This document shows, one piece after another, positions 1 to 7,900 of a stretch of DNA of 9,464 nt. Source of the stretch: Desulfobulbaceae bacterium (GTDB taxonomy: Bacteria; Desulfobacterota; Desulfobulbia; Desulfobulbales; Desulfobulbaceae); the NCBI GenBank assembly GCA_030633145.1, contig DAOVTM010000137.1, positions 1 through 9,464 on the forward strand. Reading direction: 5' to 3'. Position 1 is the stretch's first letter. Each line of letters starts with the position of its first letter. A model generated the notes under the pieces. It made no database searches. It saw nothing but the letters and a program-made list of their open reading frames with translations, and was not told the DNA's origin. Made by a program: the position numbers and the translations under genes.

Positions 1-17
1 GCTTCCCGGCTATTACG

Positions 18-33
18 AGAAGCTGGAGCTTCT
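18..33. repeat. Short perfect palindrome (7-bp arms)
   Basis: The arms AGAAGCT (18-24) and AGCTTCT (27-33) are perfect reverse complements around a GG centre. The core AAGCTGGAGCTT is the same as in the larger palindrome that follows 8 bp later, so the two look like related units of one interspersed repeat family. A hairpin at the RNA level is possible. No U-tract follows on either strand that would make it a convincing intrinsic terminator. An A-rich stretch (34-41) separates it from the next palindrome. Confidence 0.6.
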
Positions 34-41
34 AAAAACAA

Positions 42-66
42 GTTCCCAAGCTGGAGCTTGGGAACC
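42..66. repeat. GTTCCC-type interspersed palindrome, copy 1
   Basis: The arms GTTCCCAAGCT (42-52) and AGCTTGGGAAC (55-65) are perfect 11-bp reverse complements with a GG centre. The outer GTTCCC...GGGAAC is shared with the palindromes at 130-155 and 4838-4863, but the inner part is AAGCT rather than ACGCT, so this is a variant of the same family. It lies outside the inverted-repeat element that begins at 90. Palindromes of this type are typical of high-copy intergenic repeats; their function is unknown to me. It could also act as a weak terminator for a gene to the left of the window. Confidence 0.8.
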
Positions 67-81
67 AGATTGTAAAATAAC

Positions 82-89
82 ATACTAAC
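82..89 (+). repeat. Left copy of putative target-site duplication (ATACTAAC)
   Basis: ATACTAAC directly abuts the left terminal inverted repeat that starts at 90, and is repeated exactly at 266-273 directly after the right terminal repeat. Joining the flanks across one copy gives a plausible uninterrupted gene 1 leader. Eight bases is short, but its exact placement at both element borders makes chance unlikely. Confidence 0.65.
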
Positions 90-129
90 GTATCCTCTTT
101 ATAATTTATGGTACTTCGCTTACCGCACT

Positions 130-155
130 GGTTCCCACGCTCCTGCGTGGGAACC
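130..155. repeat. GTTCCCACGC interspersed palindrome, copy 2
   Basis: The arms GGTTCCCACGC (130-140) and GCGTGGGAACC (145-155) are perfect 11-bp reverse complements around TCCT. With its flanks (CTGG before, CCTTAA after) it matches copy 3 at 4836-4867, differing at one base in the loop (T144 versus A4852), so the two share about 32 bp in the same orientation. It lies inside the inverted-repeat element. A strong RNA hairpin is expected; the following TTAATTGCC is not a U-tract. Confidence 0.85.
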
Positions 156-186
156 TTAATTGCCGCTCCAGCGGTTGATCAGGACA

Positions 187-215
187 GACGGAGTCTCGCA
201 GGCTCGCTTACCTGG
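187..215 (+). repeat. 29-bp interspersed repeat, forward copy
   Basis: This segment (starting GACGGAGTCTCGCAGG and ending CTTACCTGG) has an exact 29/29 reverse-complement copy at 4800-4828. It contains the direct repeat CTCGC twice (195-199 and 203-207). Both copies sit beside a GTTCCCACGC palindrome; in the repeat's own orientation the palindrome is always on its 5' side, 31 bp away here and 9 bp away in the other copy, which suggests a composite repeat module. Its function is unknown. Confidence 0.85.
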
Positions 216-239
216 AGCATGGATACGAGGCTCTCCAGG
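211..239 (+). other. Stem-loop candidate at the end of the inserted element
   Basis: CCTGGAG (211-217) pairs perfectly with CTCCAGG (233-239) across a 15-nt loop. The 5' arm overlaps the end of the 29-bp repeat. In a transcript entering gene 1 it would form about 50 nt before the start codon. No U-tract follows, so termination is unlikely; it could be simply part of the element's architecture. Confidence 0.4.
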
Positions 240-265
240 ATTACCATAAAATTTAAAGAGGATAC

Positions 266-273
266 ATACTAAC
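266..273 (+). repeat. Right copy of putative target-site duplication (ATACTAAC)
   Basis: This is the exact duplicate of 82-89, placed immediately after the right terminal repeat that ends at 265. The gene 1 ribosome binding site (278-283) lies just beyond it, so insertion at this point would leave the translation start intact but separate it from any original promoter further upstream. Confidence 0.65.
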
Positions 274-277
274 CAAC

Positions 278-283
278 AGAGGA
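278..283 (+). promoter_or_regulatory. Ribosome binding site for gene 1
   Basis: AGAGGA lies 8 nt before the ATG at 292, a good Shine-Dalgarno match and spacing. It supports the chosen start. It is outside the MITE-like element and its flanking duplication. Confidence 0.75.
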
Positions 284-291
284 AAAATAAA

Positions 292-1404
292 ATGGAAGAC
301 AATACACCAAAACAGGTAATCCTGGCAATTGACGACACATACGCCAATATTGACGTAATCAAGGGTATTCTCGCAGAAGACTATTTTGTCCAGGCAGCAC
401 CCAGCGGCAAGATGGCTCTCAGAATCATTGAAAAGAAAAAGCCGGATCTGATACTGCTGGACATCATGATGCCGGAAATGGATGGCTACGAAGTCTGCCG
501 CCAACTCAAGGCCAACCCGGACACCGCTGATATCCCGGTGATATTTGTCACAGCCAAGAGCGAGGACAGCGATGAGACCAAAGGATTTGACCTTGGTGCT
601 GTGGACTACATCACCAAACCGGTCAAAGCACCAATCCTGCTGGTGCGGGTTGCAAACCACCTTCGTCAAAGACAGATGCAGATAGAACTGGAGCAAAAAA
701 ATGATGTCCTGGAAGAGGTGGCTCGGTTGCGAGACGATGTAGAACACATTACCCGCCATGATCTCAAGACACCGCTTAACATGATTATCGGTGCGCCGCG
801 GGTGATTGCCGACAACAAATTTTTGACAGAACAGGAGCAGCATCTGCTCAAATCAATTGGACAGGCAGGGCAAAACATGCTGCACATGATCAACAGCACG
901 CTTGATATGTACAAAATGGAATCGGGAACCTATCCGCTGCAGGCAACATCGACCGATCTGATTCCTCTGTTGCAGCGTGTTATCGAGGAGGTCTGTACCT
1001 CTCAACTGGCAAAGGGGAAAAAGCCTTTGTTTTGTTTTCAGGGAAAAGAGGTTGGAGAGCAGGATAAACTTTTTGCCCTGGTTGAGGAGATGCTCTGTTA
1101 CCCAATGTTTGCCAATCTGATCCTTAACGCCTTTGAGGCTTCTCCCGAAGGCGCAACCGTTGAGATTGATCTGGAAGCGGATGACACCGGCATAGCTGTC
1201 AAGATCACCAATCAGGGAGCTGTGCCAGAGTCAATTCGTGATACATTCTTTGATAAATACGTCACCGAAGGCAAATTCAATGGCACCGGCCTGGGAACCT
1301 ACTCTGCCCGGCTTTGCGCTGAAACCCAACAGGGTGCGATTGATATAGAGGTATTGGAAGAGGATCGTACCAGAATTGTTGTGGTTCTGCCGCTTATCAA
1401 GTAA
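292..1404 (+). CDS. Soluble receiver-histidine kinase fusion (response regulator with C-terminal kinase)
   Basis: This 370-aa protein has no signal peptide or membrane segment, so it should be cytoplasmic. Residues about 8-125 form a receiver domain with the acidic pair D14/D15, phospho-acceptor D57 in LLDIMMPEMDG, T87 and K109 (TKP), so all key residues are present. A helical linker (about 126-150) leads to an H-box, RHDLKTPLN, with H156 as the likely phosphorylated His. The C-terminal ATPase domain has an N-box around N275/N279 and a G2 box GTGLG (331-335); the usual DxGxG box is altered to TNQGAVP (N307). Family knowledge: such receiver-first kinases take phosphate from or give it to partner kinases instead of sensing a ligand directly. 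It precedes gene 2 by 54 bp without a terminator, so co-transcription and functional pairing with gene 2 are likely. It has no DNA-binding or enzymatic output domain. Confidence 0.93.
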   Translation: MEDNTPKQVILAIDDTYANIDVIKGILAEDYFVQAAPSGKMALRIIEKKKPDLILLDIMMPEMDGYEVCRQLKANPDTADIPVIFVTAKSEDSDETKGFDLGAVDYITKPVKAPILLVRVANHLRQRQMQIELEQKNDVLEEVARLRDDVEHITRHDLKTPLNMIIGAPRVIADNKFLTEQEQHLLKSIGQAGQNMLHMINSTLDMYKMESGTYPLQATSTDLIPLLQRVIEEVCTSQLAKGKKPLFCFQGKEVGEQDKLFALVEEMLCYPMFANLILNAFEASPEGATVEIDLEADDTGIAVKITNQGAVPESIRDTFFDKYVTEGKFNGTGLGTYSARLCAETQQGAIDIEVLEEDRTRIVVVLPLIK

Positions 1405-1443
1405 TTGTTGTACAATAGAAAGATATATCAATAAAAAAACAAA

Positions 1444-1448
1444 AAGGA
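1444..1448 (+). promoter_or_regulatory. Ribosome binding site for gene 2
   Basis: AAGGA lies 10 nt before the ATG at 1459. The preceding 54-bp gap is A-rich and holds only a weak small inverted repeat (ATTGT-TGT-ACAAT, 1404-1416). No promoter or terminator is evident, consistent with genes 1 and 2 forming one transcript. Confidence 0.65.
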
Positions 1449-1458
1449 CACCCCAGGC

Positions 1459-4400
1459 ATGGATACCTCTTCACACCACAATGCTTACGCCTTTAAAAAA
1501 ATAATTTTTCGCTATCTGCTGGCCGGGATGCTGCTGCTGGCCGTGATTTTTTTAGGTTCTGTGTTGTGGTCGTATCAGCAACAGGATGAAATTCGACACA
1601 TCAATTGGGAAGAGAGTGTTAAAGGCACATTTGAACAACGGATCTGGGGTGTGGGCAAAAACATAGAGGCACTTCTCTATGTCCTGGCTGAAAATCCGTT
1701 ACTTCGCCGCCATTATCTGGCCGGGGATCGTGCTGGCCTCCTTAAAACCGCCCAGGATATTGAACGTCATTTCTCCCAGGATCAACAGATTACCCATTTC
1801 TATTTTCATGACCTTGACAGGGTAAATTTTCTTCGGGTGCATCAACCGGAGCGGTACGGTGACACCATCAACCGTATCACCATGCACCAGGCGGTAAACA
1901 GCGGTAAAATTGCTGCCGGGCTGGAACTTGGCCCGCTTGGCACCCTGACCATGCGGGTGGTCATGCCTTGGTATGAGGGGGGAAGATTGATCGGTTATCT
2001 GGAATTGGGTCGGGAGCTGTCAACTATGATTTCAGTGTTAAAACAGCTCAATCTGGTTGATGGATGTCTCCTGACCGTTAAAAAGAAATATATTGACCGT
2101 AAGGGTTGGGAAAACGGAATGGCAATGCTCCAGCGGCCTGCTGACTGGTCTGTTTTTGCCGACAGGGTGGTGATGGTCAATATGCTGCCTGAAAAAATAG
2201 ATGTTAACGTGAGTAATCATGGTGGCAGCAATGCATTTAAGTTGCTGTATGCAAAGGATACTAAAGGCTATATGGTGTCACACCAGCAGATAACCGACGC
2301 ATCCGGGCAACTGATTGGTCAACTTTTATGTGTGCGTGATGAGTCCGCATCATTGCAAATTGCCCGGCAGCAGCTTTTGTTTTTCCTCCTTATTATGGCA
2401 GGTCTTACAGCTCTGTTGTTGACTCAATTTTATCGGGTTCTCAGTAAGGTGGAAGAACGTTTAATAGAGTCTGGCAGGGAACTGGGGCAGCGGGTGGATG
2501 ACCGCACCAGGGAGTTGCGGGATGAGGTAAGCCATCATCAGGAAACCAGCCATAAATTGGAGCAGCAGCGGCAACTCCAGGAATCCCTTGTACTCTCCCG
2601 CACCAGGGTTCTGGATGCGGTTGCCTATTCAGCAAAATCTTTTCTTAATCAGGGCGATTGGCAGAAACAACTGCCGGCTGTGCTGGAGCGGCTTGGCAAG
2701 GCTGTTGATGCCAGTCGGGTAACCCTTTATCAAAATAGTTGGACAGAAGATGGCGAGTTGCTGGTAAGCCTGGCCGAAGCATGGATAGCAAAGGATGTAC
2801 CGAATATAGAAGACATCAGGCCGATGCAAAATGTCCCGGCGCATAAAGTCGGTTTTGAACGTTGGGAAAAATCATTGCTCAAAGGAGAACCTGTCCATGG
2901 TTCAGTTGTAACCTTTCCCGAAACAGAACAGAAATTTCTCCAGCAACTCAGTATTAAATCAATACTGGTTGAGCCGGTATTTGTTAACAGGAAATGGTGG
3001 GGATTTATCAGCTTTTCCGACTGTCTGGAGCCGCGTCAATGGTCAACCGCCGAGGTTGATGGTCTCTACACCGTTGCCGAGGCATTGGGTGCCACTATCC
3101 AGCAACAGCAGCAGGAAGAAACCCTGCGTACTGCCAGACAGGCGGCTGAGGCAGCCAATGTCGCCAAGTCTGATTTTCTTGCCAACATGAGCCACGAGAT
3201 CCGTACCCCGATGAACTCAATTGTTGGTTTTGTCGATGTTGTCCTTCAGGAGGATATTAATCCCAATGTCAGGAGAAAACTCGATAGTGTTAAAAAAGCA
3301 AGTGCAGACCTGATGGGGATCCTCAATGACATTCTTGATTTCAGTAAAATTGACTCCTGCAGCATGTCCATTAAAACTATTGACTTCAACCTGCTTGATA
3401 TCACCTCCAGCCTTGGAAATATGTTACAGGAAAAGACGGCTGAAAGGGGCAATCTGATGGTCTTCAATATTGATGAGGACGTGCCGGATGGTTTAATTGG
3501 CGATCCCCTGCACCTGGGGCAGATTATGAAAAATCTGCTGGACAACGGGATCAAGTTTACCCGTGATGGTGAAATTGTCGTGCGGGTACGCTGCCTGAAC
3601 AATGAGGTGAATGCTGACGGAAAAGAAACGGTTGTCCTGCAATTTACAGTGCAGGACAACGGTATTGGCATTGCTCCTGAAAAACTTGATCGAGTTTTTG
3701 ATACCTTTACCCAGGCCGATGGCTCAACAACCAGAGAGTTTGGCGGTACCGGTCTTGGTCTGACCATTTCCAGGAAACTGGTTGAGTTGTTGGGGGGCGA
3801 GCTTGAGGTAGTCTCCTCTCCAGGTAAAGGCAGCACCTTTAGTTTTACTGTGCCGTTCGGAGTGCGGGTCGGGCAGGAGACAGATAGTTTGCGCAACAAG
3901 AATTTTCAAAACAAAAAAATTCTTGTTGTTGATGATGATACTGCACTTTTAACAATATTAGAAATAATGCTCCACCGCCTTGGTTTTGAGGTTGAAACAG
4001 CCGCGCGTCCCAGTATTGCCATGAAAAAATTGCAGGAGTCAATAAGGATGGAAAAGCCCTTTGATCTGGTGCTGCTGGATTTCCTCATGCCGGAGCAGGA
4101 TGGGATCACCATGGCAAACGAAATCAGGAATAACCCTCTGCTGGCAGATACACCCATGATCATGCTGACCGGATATGGTGCAGGTCTGGAACAACAGAGG
4201 GCAAAAGAGGCGAAGATAAATGGTTTTCTCAAAAAACCGGTAACCAAGGACGTGCTGTTTGAAACTATTCAAATGGCACTGCGGCATGGGCAGGACAATC
4301 ATAATGTTGCGCCCGGACAAAAAACCATCGACCATGACCTGTTCAAGGAGTACAAAGTGTTACTGGTTGATGATAATGAATTAAACCGGACACTGGTCAA

Positions 4401-4788
4401 AGAGATACTGGAAAATGCCGGTCTGTATGTTGAAATTGCCAATAGCGGCAAGGCAGCGCTTGAGCTGCTGCTGCATCTGGATGTGACTTTTAACGCAATC
4501 CTCATGGAGGCGCAAATGCCGGAGCTGAACGGCTTGACCATCAGTTCACTTATTCGTCAATGTGAGGCCGGTGAACTGCCGGAAACAGGAGAACATGAGG
4601 AGTTGCTGCTCCTGCTGTCTGCAAAGATTTACGGAACCCATATCCCCATTGTCGCCATGACCGACAATGGTATGGACAGCGACAGAGAAAACTGTCTTAA
4701 GGCCGAAATAGATGAGTGCATTGTCAAACCCTTTGTGCAGGAGGATGTTTTAGAGACCTTGCTGCGGGTTGCTGATGCGGTTGGTTGA
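1459..4788 (+). CDS. Membrane hybrid sensor histidine kinase: double-Cache-like sensor, GAF, HisKA, ATPase, two receivers
   Basis: This 1109-aa kinase is anchored by membrane segments at about 19-39 and 306-322. Between them lies a periplasmic domain of about 265 aa with FHDLDRVNFLRVHQPERYGD and a GYLELGREL stretch, which resemble the double-Cache sensors of two-component kinases (dCache_3 type, by memory). A coiled coil (about 325-380) leads to a GAF-like domain (about 386-548). The kinase core has H579 in NMSHEIRTPMN, N-box N692/N696, G1 box DNGIGI (733-738) and G2 box GGTGLG (762-767). Receiver 1 is complete (D825-D827, D874, T904, K926). Receiver 2 keeps D971/D972, T1068 and K1090, but the phospho-acceptor position is Glu (E1017 in LMEAQMPE). 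There is no Hpt, so phosphate would have to leave via a separate Hpt protein or act on receiver 1 only. The ligand is unknown. Confidence 0.95.
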   Translation: MDTSSHHNAYAFKKIIFRYLLAGMLLLAVIFLGSVLWSYQQQDEIRHINWEESVKGTFEQRIWGVGKNIEALLYVLAENPLLRRHYLAGDRAGLLKTAQDIERHFSQDQQITHFYFHDLDRVNFLRVHQPERYGDTINRITMHQAVNSGKIAAGLELGPLGTLTMRVVMPWYEGGRLIGYLELGRELSTMISVLKQLNLVDGCLLTVKKKYIDRKGWENGMAMLQRPADWSVFADRVVMVNMLPEKIDVNVSNHGGSNAFKLLYAKDTKGYMVSHQQITDASGQLIGQLLCVRDESASLQIARQQLLFFLLIMAGLTALLLTQFYRVLSKVEERLIESGRELGQRVDDRTRELRDEVSHHQETSHKLEQQRQLQESLVLSRTRVLDAVAYSAKSFLNQGDWQKQLPAVLERLGKAVDASRVTLYQNSWTEDGELLVSLAEAWIAKDVPNIEDIRPMQNVPAHKVGFERWEKSLLKGEPVHGSVVTFPETEQKFLQQLSIKSILVEPVFVNRKWWGFISFSDCLEPRQWSTAEVDGLYTVAEALGATIQQQQQEETLRTARQAAEAANVAKSDFLANMSHEIRTPMNSIVGFVDVVLQEDINPNVRRKLDSVKKASADLMGILNDILDFSKIDSCSMSIKTIDFNLLDITSSLGNMLQEKTAERGNLMVFNIDEDVPDGLIGDPLHLGQIMKNLLDNGIKFTRDGEIVVRVRCLNNEVNADGKETVVLQFTVQDNGIGIAPEKLDRVFDTFTQADGSTTREFGGTGLGLTISRKLVELLGGELEVVSSPGKGSTFSFTVPFGVRVGQETDSLRNKNFQNKKILVVDDDTALLTILEIMLHRLGFEVETAARPSIAMKKLQESIRMEKPFDLVLLDFLMPEQDGITMANEIRNNPLLADTPMIMLTGYGAGLEQQRAKEAKINGFLKKPVTKDVLFETIQMALRHGQDNHNVAPGQKTIDHDLFKEYKVLLVDDNELNRTLVKEILENAGLYVEIANSGKAALELLLHLDVTFNAILMEAQMPELNGLTISSLIRQCEAGELPETGEHEELLLLLSAKIYGTHIPIVAMTDNGMDSDRENCLKAEIDECIVKPFVQEDVLETLLRVADAVG

Positions 4789-4799
4789 GGTGCTGGTTG

Positions 4800-4828
4800 C
4801 CAGGTAAGCGAGCCTGCGAGACTCCGTC
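4800..4828 (-). repeat. 29-bp interspersed repeat, inverted copy
   Basis: This is an exact reverse complement of 187-215, starting 12 bp after the gene 2 stop codon. Together the two copies form inverted repeats flanking genes 1 and 2, about 4.6 kb apart. It is followed after 9 bp by a GTTCCCACGC palindrome. None of the terminal inverted repeats seen at 90-113 and 242-265 occur here, so this module is present without that surrounding element. Confidence 0.85.
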
Positions 4829-4837
4829 AGTATTTCT

Positions 4838-4863
4838 GGTTCCCACGCTCCAGCGTGGGAACC
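4838..4863. repeat. GTTCCCACGC interspersed palindrome, copy 3
   Basis: The arms GGTTCCCACGCT (4838-4849) and AGCGTGGGAACC (4852-4863) are perfect 12-bp reverse complements with a CC centre. A transcript running from gene 2 would form a very stable hairpin here, 49 nt after the stop, but what follows is TTAAAAAAATAAAAA rather than a U-tract, so a classical Rho-independent terminator is not supported. It may still protect the 3' end or reduce read-through into gene 3, whose start is 49 bp further on. Confidence 0.85.
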
Positions 4864-4899
4864 TTAAAAAAATAAAAATTTCTCTGCAATTGAATCAGC

Positions 4900-4903
4900 A
4901 AGG
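4900..4903 (+). promoter_or_regulatory. Weak ribosome binding site for gene 3
   Basis: AAGG is the best Shine-Dalgarno-like match, 9 nt before the ATG at 4913. It is short, but the start is supported by the signal peptide that follows at once. Confidence 0.45.
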
Positions 4904-4912
4904 CTAAACACA

Positions 4913-7900
4913 ATGAATCAAACACTCGTATATATCCGCAATCTACTCCTGATCCTCTGGCTTGTCTGTACCACGGCCAACATGGTAATGGCAGCTTCAG
5001 AGCAAGAAACACCCCCGCCTGTTCAGGAAACAACAGCAGTACCCTTAACACCCGAGGAGAAGACCTGGATCAGCCAGCACCCTGATTTTACCCTGAGCGG
5101 CCATTTGCTTCCCCCTTATGTCCTTCACGAGAAAGGAAAAGTAAGCGGCTATATTGTGGAATTGCTTCAAGCAGTCAGTGATCAGGTGGGGCTGAAACCA
5201 AAATCCCATATTGATACCACTGAAGCCATGAACAAGGGGCTGCGTAATGGTACGATCGACGTGGGGATGGTACAGGTTTATTCAGCTGAACGTGATGAAT
5301 GGCTGGAGTACTCGGAGGTCTCTGTTCCCATTGTTTTAGCTCTCTTTGCACGAACGGAAAGAACGGATATTGCTGACCTTGCATCACTCAAGGGCAAGAC
5401 CATTGCTACCATCAAAGGCAATGGGTTAAACGGAATCATAAAAAAATACCTTCCAGAGGCGATAGTTGTCCAGGTTGATGAATATGCGGATTTATTTAGT
5501 GTTGTAAGCAGCGGCAAGGTGGATGCGACAATCCTTGAACAGCAAACTGCGGGATTTTATTTGCGACAAAATTTCATCACCAATGTTCATGCCGTGACAA
5601 CTGTCCAATTTGGTGATCAACCCACTTTGCAAGCCCATTACTTTGCAGTTCGTCAAGAGCTGCCCATCCTTAAATCAATCCTTGATAAAGGGCTGAGTCA
5701 TCTGTCGATCACACAGAAAAATCGCATCTGGAACCGCTGGTTTGGCAGCAAAGAACCCGCAGTCAACCCCCTTCAACTCACAGCAAAGGAACAGGCATGG
5801 TTACACAAACATCCCATAGTCCGGGTTCCGGTTATTAATTTTCCGCCATATATCTATTGGGAAAACGGAGCGCAGGGAGTTTTTGTAGAAATTTTGGATC
5901 TGACTGCCAGAAATGCTGGATTCCAGGTGGACTATTCACAGCAGATGGATCGTAATGAAGGGCTGGAGGCTGTTCGTAAACATGAAGAGTTCGATTTGAT
6001 ACCGGGTGTTGAGCGAACTCCAGAGCGTGAAAAAAACTTTGGTTTTCCAAAGAATAAAAGGCGTTTTCCCCTGGTTATCTTTACCCGTGACAAGGAGAAG
6101 GGGATTTATGGTCTTGACGCATTAGCCGGTAAAACAGTAGCAATAGAAAAAAATGGTGTGCTAGCTGAATTGTTAAGCCGCCGCTTTCCCAAAATAAAGT
6201 TACTGTCATTTGACACGACTGCGGATGCCCTGGAGGAAGTAAGCAGCGGTCAGGCAACTGCCTATGTGGGAGCGTTAGCCATAGCGCAACATCATATTGG
6301 CACCCTGGGGCTGAATAATCTAAAGGTTGCCGCAGACAGCGGTCTGGATGATTTGCAGTTGGGGGTTGCGGTACGCAAGGATTGGCCGGAACTGATTTCC
6401 ATCATCAATAAAGGGCGAGCCGCCATAACCCCGGAAGAGCGCAATGCCATCTTTCGCAAACATTTTGTCATTGAAGTGAATAAAGCGGTTGATTATCGCA
6501 ATTTCTGGAGGTGGTTGCTGGGGCTTGCCCTGTTTTTTGCTTTCATCCTATTCTGGGTTTATCTCCTTAAACGCAAAGTTGCCCAGCGTACTGCCGAGCT
6601 GCAACAACACCAGGAGCATCTTGAAACGCTGGTAGATGAACGTACTGTAGAGCTGAAACTAACCCAGGCACGATCTCAAACCATACTGGATGGAATATCC
6701 GAAAGCGGGGAAGGGCTGCTCATTGTCGAGGCAGATTACCGAATTAGTTACATGAATCCGGTGATGATTGACTGGTTTGGTGAGCAGACGGATAAAAATT
6801 GCTATCGTTCACTTGCGGGTCTGGAGCAACCCTGCCCTTATTGTCAGATAGAGTCTGTTGTCCAACAGGGTGAAACCGTCACCTACCAACCAACGATTGT
6901 GGATGGCCGTACTTTTGAGATCGTTGCCACCCCGATAGGCAATCCAGATGGTGCCATTTCTAAAATGGAGATAATTCGGGATATTACCGAACGTAAACAG
7001 AACGAGGCCAAAATAGAGGAGCTCTCTGACCGCCTGCAAAAAATCACTGACCGGGTGCCGGGGATGGTCTATCAATTTGAACAACATGCGGATGGCAGCA
7101 CCAACTTTCCCTATGTCAGTGATACAGTTAGCGATTTGTTCGGGGTGTCGCCAGAAGAGGCTCAGGAGGATGCCGCCAACATTTTTGCAGTTGTACACCC
7201 GGATGATCTTGATACATTCATGACCTCTATTCAGGAATCTACAAACACCCTCAGTGCCTGGCAATGTGAGTTTCGGGCATACAATAAGGAAGGCAAGGTA
7301 AGATGGTTCTTTGGTAATTCGCTCCCCGAGTCCAGTGCAGATGGCAGTGTGCTGTGGCACGGTCTTGTCACCGACATCACCGAACAGAAGAAGATGGAGC
7401 AGCAGTTGATAGATGCGCAGCAGGAGGCCGAGGCAGCCAGTCAGGCCAAGTCAGAATTTCTTGCCAACATGAGCCATGAAATCCGCACTCCAATGAATGC
7501 CATTATTGGCATGTCCCAACTTGCCCTGCAAACAGATCTCAAACCGGAACAGGAAAATTATATCAACAAAGTACATTTTTCAGCCGAAGTGTTGCTTGGT
7601 ATTATCAATGATATTCTTGATTTTTCAAAGATTGAAGCGGGTAAACTGGAGATTGAACTGATTGATTTTAACCTGCAATCCGTGTTTGACCATCTTGCGA
7701 CCCTCATTGAGTTCAAGGCCGAAGGTCAGGGGCTGGAGCTTGGTGTTGGCATTGCTGCCAATGTGCCGAAAGTGTTTAAAGGTGATCCTCTGCGCCTGGG
7801 GCAGATTTTGATCAACCTTGCTAATAATGCGGTCAAATTTACATCCGAGGGCAAGGTGACAATCAGCGCGGAACTGATTGAACAGCAGCAGAACACGGCA

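Larger units (their letters stand above)
90..265. mobile_element. Putative 176-bp MITE-like element with terminal inverted repeats and target-site duplication
   Basis: The left end (90-113) starts GTATCCTCTTTATAA and the right end (242-265) finishes with the reverse complement. By hand alignment 22 of 24 positions match, with mismatches only near the AT-rich middle. Immediately outside both ends lies ATACTAAC (82-89 and 266-273), as expected for an 8-bp target duplication; the match extends to ten bases (80-89 and 264-273) because AC precedes both copies. Inside are a GTTCCCACGC palindrome, a small CCGCT-CC-AGCGG hairpin (163-174), a 29-bp repeat (187-215) and a stem (211-217 with 233-239). 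There is no room for a transposase, so any movement would need one encoded elsewhere. The element ends 26 bp before the gene 1 start. The family is not assigned. Confidence 0.72.

Noticed and set aside
2..88. Open frame from the window edge ending at TAA 86-88, starting LPGYYEKLELL, as the end of an upstream gene
   Set aside because: Most of it is translation of the two palindromes at 18-66, so its protein-like look is not evidence. Only a few codons precede the repeats, too little to support a gene.
100..105. Perfect TATAAT as a -10 promoter box in the left end of the inserted element
   Set aside because: No acceptable -35 lies at 16-18 bp spacing; the nearest TTGTAA (70-75) is 24 bp away. 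AT-rich terminal repeats produce such matches by chance. Mentioned only as a possibility.
3246..3899. Long minus-strand frame of 217 codons inside gene 2
   Set aside because: It lies opposite the kinase core, whose plus-strand motifs (H-box region, N, G1, G2) are unmistakable. The minus-strand product is low-complexity, Ser/Pro/Arg-rich, with no family features.
4838..4880. Rho-independent terminator after gene 2
   Set aside because: The hairpin is strong but is followed on the + strand by an A-rich run instead of Ts, and on the other strand by AGAAATACT. It also belongs to an interspersed repeat family, so it is listed as a repeat.
6809..7360. Minus-strand frame of 183 codons opposite the PAS domains of gene 3
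   Set aside because: It is a shadow of the plus-strand coding sequence, with no ribosome binding site and no recognisable domain.
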